Shown: positions 8,201-12,457 of the stretch, piece by piece
How positions within the stretch are numbered: position 1 is the stretch's first letter
How the letters are laid out: each line of letters opens with the position of its first letter
Assembly: GCA_002347985.1 (NCBI GenBank)
Contig: DDYM01000028.1
Location: forward strand, 6,061-18,517
From: Bacteroidetes bacterium UBA2234
GTDB lineage: Bacteria > Bacteroidota > Bacteroidia > NS11-12g > UBA955
Direction: 5' to 3'
DNA: 12,457 bases
Notes under the pieces: generated by a model
What the model saw: only the letters and a program-made list of their open reading frames with translations
Database searches by the model: none
Told to the model about the DNA's origin: nothing
Position numbers and translations under genes: made by a program

Positions 8201-8472
8201 AATCCTGGCAGTGCAACATGGCAATTATCGATTGTATCGAAAAAGACGAAAACGGGGAATTCCCACTGATCAAATTGCATTACGACGATGAGCAGAATAA
8301 GTTACTTCGCGATTGGATCGCCCAAGCAAACCACCAGCTACAAACCTTGGAATTCATGAACGGTTGCGGAAAAGCAGATTGCTACTGGTGTAATTTCGCA
8401 AAACAAACAGAGCAGGTGATTTTGATGCCCAAAGAATCGGATTTAGAGGAAGGAAATTCTGAACTGATTTAA
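5275..8472 (+). CDS. UvrD/Rep-family helicase fused to a PD-(D/E)XK (AddB/RecB-like) nuclease
   Basis: This 1065-residue enzyme joins a superfamily 1A DNA helicase to a C-terminal nuclease. Helicase motifs in order: Walker A AGPGTGKT (30-37), motif Ia CLTYTEAG (60-67), Walker B ILVDEYQDTS (266-275), motif III VVGDDDQSVYAFQGA (297-311), motif IV NYRST (335-339), motif V TAHSSKGLEFEHV (642-654) and motif VI RRRLFYVAITRAKK (700-713). The nuclease has GTAMH (824-828), a glutamate E901, D918 in GFLDKM and DYKTGK (931-936). Cysteines C801, C1031, C1036 and C1039 sit as in Fe-S nucleases of the AddB type. Such single-chain enzymes would unwind and resect DNA ends, as RecBCD or AddAB do; a role in repair is inference. 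It diverges from DUF1599 and overlaps the convergent rnc stop by 4 nt. A GC-rich hairpin lies in the nuclease linker. Confidence 0.93.
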   Translation: MQTFEELYQKLNTEQQLAVDAIEGPVMVIAGPGTGKTQILATRILNILQKTDTQPQNILCLTYTEAGSTAMQKRLSQFMGSDAYKVPIYTFHGLCNKIIQDYPEKFSRRELRVMDELDKIDLVQGLIEKLPAQSILKSYNEDAQQIRRDLTKLWSLMQSEEIDARQINDWIEYLSDHDNYKLAFPNHTYKVNRAPNKAGDLKMKDYEQSMTSWKKAKAAAELYESYKEAKANAGLYEFSDMLEWVAKALETDEELLITYQEQFQYILVDEYQDTSGIQNHILYKLIDYWQDEPNCFVVGDDDQSVYAFQGAKVSNMLKFAEKYETHLQTVVLVKNYRSTQPILDSAKRLIDKNTLRLVNQMPGLSKDLVASGDNKQYPQLSPTNNLYNNEFHEAVGVAESIKTLIAEGETPNEIAVLFPQNKHALVLADAFKAVEVPFVIHRPVNILNETLIQHLLTWLEYLALELEMPNSGEHLIYKLLVSPLYNISSFEVNQLSVSIYADRSSSRKDGKDKYTWREHIQKIIKSPTQGDMFHSSPSEALTELWNNIEVWIKESSWLTVPELIRDIYSKGGYLAYALKSHDQEWTLEVLQTFMEFAIRMSEKTPFMKPHEFISTVKKMINNDIAVPLEKRIGTAEGVQFITAHSSKGLEFEHVFVVRANQSEWEKSETGRMPYRILSLIHGKNIQLKNDTSDEENYEERRRLFYVAITRAKKSLHISYNQKRITATKVSDAITSTFVPEALESEASECTNIPSERLIFTNQAMLLRTSKPKLKSDKMEWIASRTANFKFSPSTLYSILECGLKFYFTRIVRVPDAPSPAAAFGTAMHGAMHKWVDRWTKDKVWMSESELMVQFDKEMYKERHAFNEKQFKLRMQQGHDVLPAYYQSRKDEFKQYSLVQTERMISAVIDGVNISGFLDKMVFDGNRVTVVDYKTGKPENSAKKAAPPGPRSIGKLPNPYWFQLGVYQLMSNLQPGKSWQCNMAIIDCIEKDENGEFPLIKLHYDDEQNKLLRDWIAQANHQLQTLEFMNGCGKADCYWCNFAKQTEQVILMPKESDLEEGNSELI
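8104..8122. repeat. Perfect GC-rich inverted repeat inside the helicase-nuclease gene
   Basis: The arms GCGGCCCC (8104-8111) and GGGGCCGC (8115-8122) are exact reverse complements around a 3-nt loop, TCC. It encodes roughly AAPPGPR (944-950), directly after the conserved nuclease motif DYKTGKPEN, in a linker that is variable among homologues. An 8-bp direct repeat, CCGCGAAG, occurs at 8093-8100 and again at 8119-8126. There is no following T-run, so this is not a canonical terminator. Confidence 0.75.
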
Positions 8473-9185
8473 AGACTCAATTTTCTGCAAGCCTTTTCAC
8501 AGCAAAGTTCTTCGGCTTTTTTACGGCTGTGATTCACTTCGGTAAACCAAACTTCTTCGTCGATCACCAAACTCACCGTATGTAAATCATTTCGATTTTC
8601 TGGCTGCGAATTACTGTCAAATCGCAACGCTTTGTGGTTTTGTTGAGCCCATTTCATCACCAGCGCTTTGTAAGAAACTGCGGTGGACATGAGTTTTTCC
8701 ATATCCAAATATTGACCTATCAAACGCTGACTAACAAATTCACGGGCCGCGGAGAATCCTTTGTCGAGATAAATGGCTCCAATTAGCGCCTCTAAAGCAT
8801 TACCCCCAATCGTTTTCATAGCGATTTTGTTGGTATGCAAATCTCTTTTGATGTCCATAATCTCCACCAAACCCAACTTACTGGCCAAATACCCCAACTG
8901 TTCTCGATTTACGATCCGGGTGCGCATCTCGGTCAAAAAACCTTCGTTCTTTTTGGGAAACTGTTGAAATAAAATTTCCGCAACAACCGCATCCAAAATG
9001 GCATCCCCGAGAAATTCTAGTCGTTCGTTGTTTTTGATTTGATCCACACTACGACTATCCGACATAGAGCTATGCCTCAGTGCTTCCTGATAAATACGCA
9101 GTTTTCCGGGCTTGATTCCGGTAACTCGGTAGATTTTGTTGGAAAGTGGGTTGTTTCCGAGAAATTGTGATAGCAAACCCTTCAA
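8469..9185 (-). CDS. rnc: Ribonuclease III
   Basis: This 238-residue endonuclease cuts double-stranded RNA, including rRNA precursors. The RNase III signature NERLEFLGDAILD is at 53-65, with catalytic E54, E57 and D61; a second acidic site lies near E81; the EALIGAIYLDKG segment is at 132-143. A double-stranded RNA-binding domain occupies about 168-238. At the metal-binding position of E. coli D114 this protein has N129 (GGNALEAL), while the following glutamate E132 is kept. The start is a TTG at 9185: no ATG or GTG exists upstream in frame before a stop, and the resulting N-terminus MKGLLSQFLG fits the family. It starts 10 nt after the fabF stop, so it is the third gene of the acpP-fabF-rnc operon. 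Its last codons overlap the convergent helicase stop. Confidence 0.95.
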   Translation of the reverse strand: MKGLLSQFLGNNPLSNKIYRVTGIKPGKLRIYQEALRHSSMSDSRSVDQIKNNERLEFLGDAILDAVVAEILFQQFPKKNEGFLTEMRTRIVNREQLGYLASKLGLVEIMDIKRDLHTNKIAMKTIGGNALEALIGAIYLDKGFSAAREFVSQRLIGQYLDMEKLMSTAVSYKALVMKWAQQNHKALRFDSNSQPENRNDLHTVSLVIDEEVWFTEVNHSRKKAEELCCEKACRKLSL

Positions 9186-9195
9186 TGTGTAAGGA

Positions 9196-10449
9196 TTAGT
9201 CCTCGAACTTTTTGAAAATCACAGATGCGTTGTGACCACCAAAGCCAAATGTATTACTCAATGCAGCGCGAACAGTTCGCTTTTGGGCCACGTTAAAAGT
9301 AAAATTCAACTTCGGATCAAACTCTGGATCATCAGTAAAATGGTTGATTGTGGGAGGAACGATATCCTCACTCACAGCAAGAATGCAAGCCAAGGATTCA
9401 ATGGCACCGGCTCCACCCAACAAATGGCCTGTCATACTCTTGGTACTGCTGATATTGAGGTTATAAGCATCGTTGCCGAAGACCGACAAAATGGCTTTAC
9501 TCTCAGCGATATCGCCCAAAGGAGTACTTGTTCCATGCACGTTGATGTAATCGATGTCTGAAGGCGACATATTTGCATCTTCCAAAGCGGCTTTCATCAC
9601 ATTGCAAGCACCCAAACCTTCGGGGTGAGGCGCAGTTAAATGATACGCATCGGCAGTCATTCCACCGCCAACGATTTCCGCATAAATTTTGGCACCGCGG
9701 GCTTTGGCATGCTCATAATCTTCAAGAATCATTGAGGCAGCACCTTCTCCCATTACAAAACCATCGCGATCTTTATCGAAAGGACGGCTAGCGGTCATGT
9801 AATCATCATTTCTCTCACTCAAGGCTTTCATGTTACTGAAACCACCTACAGATGGCTCGTTCACACTGGCTTCAGAACCACCGGCTACGATGGCGTCTGC
9901 CTTACCCAATCGAATGAGGTTAAATGCATCAATCAACGCGTGGGTTGAAGATGCGCAAGCAGAGACCGTACAATAGTTAGGGCCTCTGAATCCATGTTTG
10001 ATGCTGATATAACCTGGGGCTATATCAACAATCATTTTAGGAATAAAAAAGGGCGAGAAACGCGGAGTCCCGTCGCCCCTTGCATAGTCTACAATTTCAG
10101 CGAAGAATGTAGTCAGACCACCGATACCGGCGCCCCAAACCACACCAATGCGATCCGGATTATATGTTTGCTGAAGAATACCACTGTGGGCAATCGCCTC
10201 ATCGGCGGCCACCATGGCATACTGGGTAAAAGGATCCATTTTTCTTGCCTCTTTGCGATCGAAAAAATCTTCAGTATTGAAGTTTTTCACCTCACAGGCA
10301 AATTTCACCTTGAACTTTTCAGTATCGAAGTGGGTAATTAACCCTGCTCCGCTGACACCCGTGCGCAAGCCATGGAAAAACGAATTTACATCGTTCCCCA
10401 ATGGAGTGATGGCGCCGAGGCCAGTAACTACAACTCTCCGGAGTTGCAT
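9196..10449 (-). CDS. fabF: Beta-ketoacyl-ACP synthase II
   Basis: This 417-residue cytoplasmic condensing enzyme extends acyl-ACP by two carbons using malonyl-ACP in type II fatty acid synthesis. The nucleophile is C165 in TVSACASSTH; the catalytic histidines are H305 in NVHGTSTPLGD and H342 in STKSMTGHLLGGAGA, with the conserved lysine K337. The N-terminus RRVVVTGLGAITPLGND and the C-terminal LSNTFGFGGHNAS are typical of FabF, and the length is the usual one. The closely related FabB is shorter and differs at these ends, so FabF is the better call. The ATG at 10449 lies 3 nt after the acpP stop, so the enzyme and its carrier protein are made from one transcript. Nothing unusual is seen. Confidence 0.97.
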   Translation of the reverse strand: MQLRRVVVTGLGAITPLGNDVNSFFHGLRTGVSGAGLITHFDTEKFKVKFACEVKNFNTEDFFDRKEARKMDPFTQYAMVAADEAIAHSGILQQTYNPDRIGVVWGAGIGGLTTFFAEIVDYARGDGTPRFSPFFIPKMIVDIAPGYISIKHGFRGPNYCTVSACASSTHALIDAFNLIRLGKADAIVAGGSEASVNEPSVGGFSNMKALSERNDDYMTASRPFDKDRDGFVMGEGAASMILEDYEHAKARGAKIYAEIVGGGMTADAYHLTAPHPEGLGACNVMKAALEDANMSPSDIDYINVHGTSTPLGDIAESKAILSVFGNDAYNLNISSTKSMTGHLLGGAGAIESLACILAVSEDIVPPTINHFTDDPEFDPKLNFTFNVAQKRTVRAALSNTFGFGGHNASVIFKKFED

Positions 10450-10452
10450 AGA

Positions 10453-10689
10453 TTATTTCTTGTTTTCTTCGATGTAACGAATGGCTTCGCCAACCGTCTG
10501 AATTTTCTCAGCCTGATCGTCTGGGATGCTGATATCGAACTCTTTTTCAAATTCCATAATCAACTCTACGGTGTCTAATGAATCGGCACCCAAGTCATTG
10601 GTGAAGCTAGCATCAGTTACTACTTCACTTTCCTCAACGCTGAGCTTGTCTACGATAATGGCTTTTACTTTTTCTGCAATTTCTGACAT
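10453..10689 (-). CDS. acpP: Acyl carrier protein
   Basis: This 78-residue acidic protein carries growing acyl chains in fatty acid synthesis. The phosphopantetheine attachment serine is S37 in the motif [16 protein letters not shown] (33-48), and the C-terminal [15 protein letters not shown] completes the four-helix fold. The length is standard for AcpP. The start is the ATG at 10689; the open frame extends further upstream but would add about 30 lysine/asparagine-rich residues across the promoter. It is the first gene of the operon with fabF and rnc. No clear Shine-Dalgarno sequence precedes it; the leader is A-rich, as is usual for strongly expressed Bacteroidota genes. Confidence 0.97.
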   Translation of the reverse strand: MSEIAEKVKAIIVDKLSVEESEVVTDASFTNDLGADSLDTVELIMEFEKEFDISIPDDQAEKIQTVGEAIRYIEENKK

Positions 10690-10713
10690 GATCTTATTTT
10701 TTGATTTGAGTTG

Positions 10714-10742
10714 CAAAGAAACATTTTTTTCGTGACATACAA
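10714..10742 (-). promoter_or_regulatory. Promoter of the acpP-fabF-rnc operon
   Basis: On the minus strand TTG (10742-10740) is followed after 18 nt by TTTCTTTG (10721-10714), which differs from TAnnTTTG at one position. Transcription would start about 6 nt further on, leaving a leader of some 20 nt before the acpP ATG. No other site in the 80-bp gap fits this direction as well. Confidence 0.6.
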
Positions 10743-10759
10743 CATTAAAATTATTTTTG
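10732..10759 (+). promoter_or_regulatory. Probable promoter of the IPExxxVDY-like gene and pyk
   Basis: TATTTTTG (10752-10759) is an exact TAnnTTTG element on the plus strand. A GTG (10732-10734), one base off TTG, lies 17 nt upstream. Transcription should start near 10764-10767, only a few bases before the TTG start codon proposed at 10770. The element interleaves with the acpP promoter, so RNA polymerase binding on one side may affect the other. Confidence 0.5.
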
Positions 10760-10769
10760 TGGCCACACT

Positions 10770-11210
10770 TTGTCAGCAAAACGCATCAAATCGACCCATT
10801 TGGGGGCAGAAATCGACCTCGATATCTTCGCCATCCATGCCCAAATACCGCCACATTACATGGCTTGGTGTCTAGATGACACTTTTTCTTCAAAATTTCA
10901 ACGACAAGACGATACCTTTTCAGTATTTTTGTCGAAGATTACAGAATCAAAGCACGTGGAATACTACTTTGAAGGCAGTGAAACCGTTTGTGAAATGTGG
11001 CTAGTGGAGAATAAAGGAAGCGGAGGATTGCTTTACAGTGGGAAACCCACACCTGATTACTGGTTGCTTTTGCGTGCAGCGGATGAGTTGGGCGGCACAG
11101 ATGAATGGGTAAGCGGTTTAAAAACGATACCATCCATTCAAATGAGCTACCTATTCCCCATTGAAAAACATGCAAAACTCACTTGGTTGCGGGCTTTGAG
11201 TCATCTGTGA
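10770..11210 (+). CDS. Small protein resembling the IPExxxVDY family
   Basis: This 146-residue cytoplasmic protein has no recognised catalytic motif. Its N-terminal part ([26 protein letters not shown], from 14), central aromatic stretch (VEYYFEG, 63-69, and WLVEN, 77-81) and C-terminal [13 protein letters not shown] (127-139) line up with the general plan of the Bacteroidota IPExxxVDY family, which lies beside pyruvate kinase in other genomes as I recall. The namesake motif itself is degenerate here: [11 protein letters not shown] stands where IPExxxVDY is expected. The function of the family is unknown. The first possible start is a TTG at 10770, since a stop lies in frame at 10746; a second TTG at 10800 and an ATG at 10860 are alternatives, the latter removing conserved residues. 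It ends 15 nt before pyk and is probably cotranscribed with it. Confidence 0.7.
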   Translation: MSAKRIKSTHLGAEIDLDIFAIHAQIPPHYMAWCLDDTFSSKFQRQDDTFSVFLSKITESKHVEYYFEGSETVCEMWLVENKGSGGLLYSGKPTPDYWLLLRAADELGGTDEWVSGLKTIPSIQMSYLFPIEKHAKLTWLRALSHL

Positions 11211-11225
11211 TGGAAGAAAAGCAAC

Positions 11226-12457
11226 ATGTATCAAGGTAAATTTAACAAAACAAAAATTGTCGCCACCATAGGACCTGCAACCAGCAGCGTTGAAATGTTG
11301 GAAAAAATCATCCTCGCCGGTGTAGATGTTTGTCGTCTCAACTTCTCCCATGGCTCCTATGAACAGCACCAAGAGGTAATAAACAACATCAGAACGGTTA
11401 ACGAAAAATTGGGTTCCAACATCGCCCTATTGCAGGATTTACAAGGCCCCAAGTTGCGAATCGGAAAAGTAGACGGCGAAATTCATTTGGTGGAAGGTGA
11501 TTATATTTTCGTAACCACGGAAGAACAGATTTCTACTACCGAAATCCTCTATGTGAGCTATAAGCGTTTGGTAAGTGACTGTAAACCAGGCGAGAGAATC
11601 CTGTTAAATGATGGAAAAGTTGCCCTTGAGTTTGTTGAGAAAATCAGCGACACCACACTCAAAGCGAAAGTAATTGCCGGTGGTCCACTGTCGTCCAACA
11701 AAGGCTTCAACCTCCCCGATTCCAACTTAACGGTTCCTTCATTAACCAAAAAGGATTTGGCTGATCTTGAATACGGATTGACCCAGGAAATGGATTGGGT
11801 GGCATTGAGTTTTGTGCGTTCGGCCGATGATATTATCGAATTAAAACGATTAATCGCCTTAAAAGGCACTCATACCAAGGTGATTGCGAAAATTGAGAAG
11901 CCCGAAGCGGTTGCCAACATAGATGAAATCATTAAAGTATCAGACGGAATTATGGTTGCTCGAGGGGATTTGGGTGTTGAAGTGCCAATGCAACGCGTTC
12001 CGTTGATTCAAAAAACGATCGTTGAAAAGTGTTTGGCGGCGGCCAAGCCTTGTATTATCGCGACGCAGATGATGGAATCGATGATTGTAGATAGTATGCC
12101 AACCCGTGCGGAGATCAATGACGTGGCAAATGCAGTTCTCGACGGTGCCGATGCCTTGATGCTCTCTGCCGAAACCAGTGTGGGCAAACATCCGTTGCGG
12201 GTGATTGAGATCATGAGCAGTATCATTACGGATGTTGAAAGCGACAGAAGGACATATTACAAAGGGGTAAAGCCTACCAACGACTCCCCCACTTTTGCCA
12301 GTGATGAGATTTGCTTTACAGCGGTGAGAATGAGTGACCACTTGCATGCTTCGGCGATTGTTGCAATGACAAAATCAGGATTTACTGGGTTCCGTGTAGC
12401 CAGCTATCGTCCGGAAGCGAACGTTTATATTTTTACAGACAACAAACGATTGCTTGC
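11226..12457 (+). CDS. pyk: Pyruvate kinase, C-terminus cut off by window edge
   Basis: The frame opens at an ATG at 11226 and continues to the window edge, giving 410 residues of a protein usually about 475 long. Pyruvate kinase converts phosphoenolpyruvate and ADP to pyruvate and ATP, the last step of glycolysis. Visible elements: KIVATIGPAT (10-19), RLNFSHG with R37, the B-domain (about 70-170), the signature IAKIEKPEA (220-228) with catalytic K222 and metal ligand E224, ARGDLG with D248, the ATQMMESM loop (279-286) with the proton-relay T280, PTRAE (292-296) and GADALMLSAETSVG. The allosteric C-domain has begun but is not complete, so effector specificity cannot be judged. A purine-rich GGAAGAAAAG lies just upstream. 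It follows the IPExxxVDY-like gene by 15 nt. Confidence 0.97.
   Translation, partial: MYQGKFNKTKIVATIGPATSSVEMLEKIILAGVDVCRLNFSHGSYEQHQEVINNIRTVNEKLGSNIALLQDLQGPKLRIGKVDGEIHLVEGDYIFVTTEEQISTTEILYVSYKRLVSDCKPGERILLNDGKVALEFVEKISDTTLKAKVIAGGPLSSNKGFNLPDSNLTVPSLTKKDLADLEYGLTQEMDWVALSFVRSADDIIELKRLIALKGTHTKVIAKIEKPEAVANIDEIIKVSDGIMVARGDLGVEVPMQRVPLIQKTIVEKCLAAAKPCIIATQMMESMIVDSMPTRAEINDVANAVLDGADALMLSAETSVGKHPLRVIEIMSSIITDVESDRRTYYKGVKPTNDSPTFASDEICFTAVRMSDHLHASAIVAMTKSGFTGFRVASYRPEANVYIFTDNKRLL

Noticed and set aside
11558..12347. Minus-strand open frames near the right edge
   Set aside because: They lie antisense to pyruvate kinase, whose plus-strand frame is unbroken with full active-site motifs.

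Overview
The window looks like ordinary chromosomal DNA from a member of the Bacteroidota, most probably a Flavobacteriales-type marine or freshwater lineage. The reasons are: families largely confined to that phylum (a BT_3928/DoxX-type membrane protein, a duplicated DUF1599 protein, an IPExxxVDY-like protein beside pyruvate kinase); promoters of the Bacteroidota form TTG-N(17-23)-TAnnTTTG; weak or absent Shine-Dalgarno sequences with AT-rich leaders; and moderate G+C. No mobile element, CRISPR array, rRNA or tRNA gene was seen. No stretch over 300 bases lacks a gene.

Left part (1-5242, all on the minus strand). Read in the direction of transcription: a DUF1599 protein, a BT_3928-family DoxX/thioredoxin-like membrane protein with an unusually large extracytoplasmic insertion, a lone DppB-type ABC permease and shikimate kinase (aroK, overlapping the permease by 8 nt) form a compact run. 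Next comes a separate HU-protein gene with its own strong promoter and a 19-bp-stem terminator. Last is a class III PLP aminotransferase that runs off the left edge.

Middle (5275-8472, plus strand). A 1065-residue single-chain UvrD/Rep-type helicase fused to a PD-(D/E)XK nuclease with four cysteines placed as in AddB-type Fe-S nucleases. It diverges from the DUF1599 gene across only 32 bp, and its stop codon overlaps the stop codon of the convergent rnc gene.

Right part (8469-12457). acpP-fabF-rnc form a minus-strand operon: acyl carrier protein, beta-ketoacyl-ACP synthase II and RNase III. It diverges from a plus-strand pair, an IPExxxVDY-like small protein and pyruvate kinase (pyk), which runs off the right edge. 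The two facing promoters share an 80-bp intergenic region.

Most genes are housekeeping. The points most worth a second look are the ~160-residue insertion in the DoxX protein, the GC-rich perfect stem-loops lying inside coding sequences, the convergent overlap of rnc with the helicase, and the divergent DUF1599/helicase-nuclease pair. No clearly new multi-gene system was identified.
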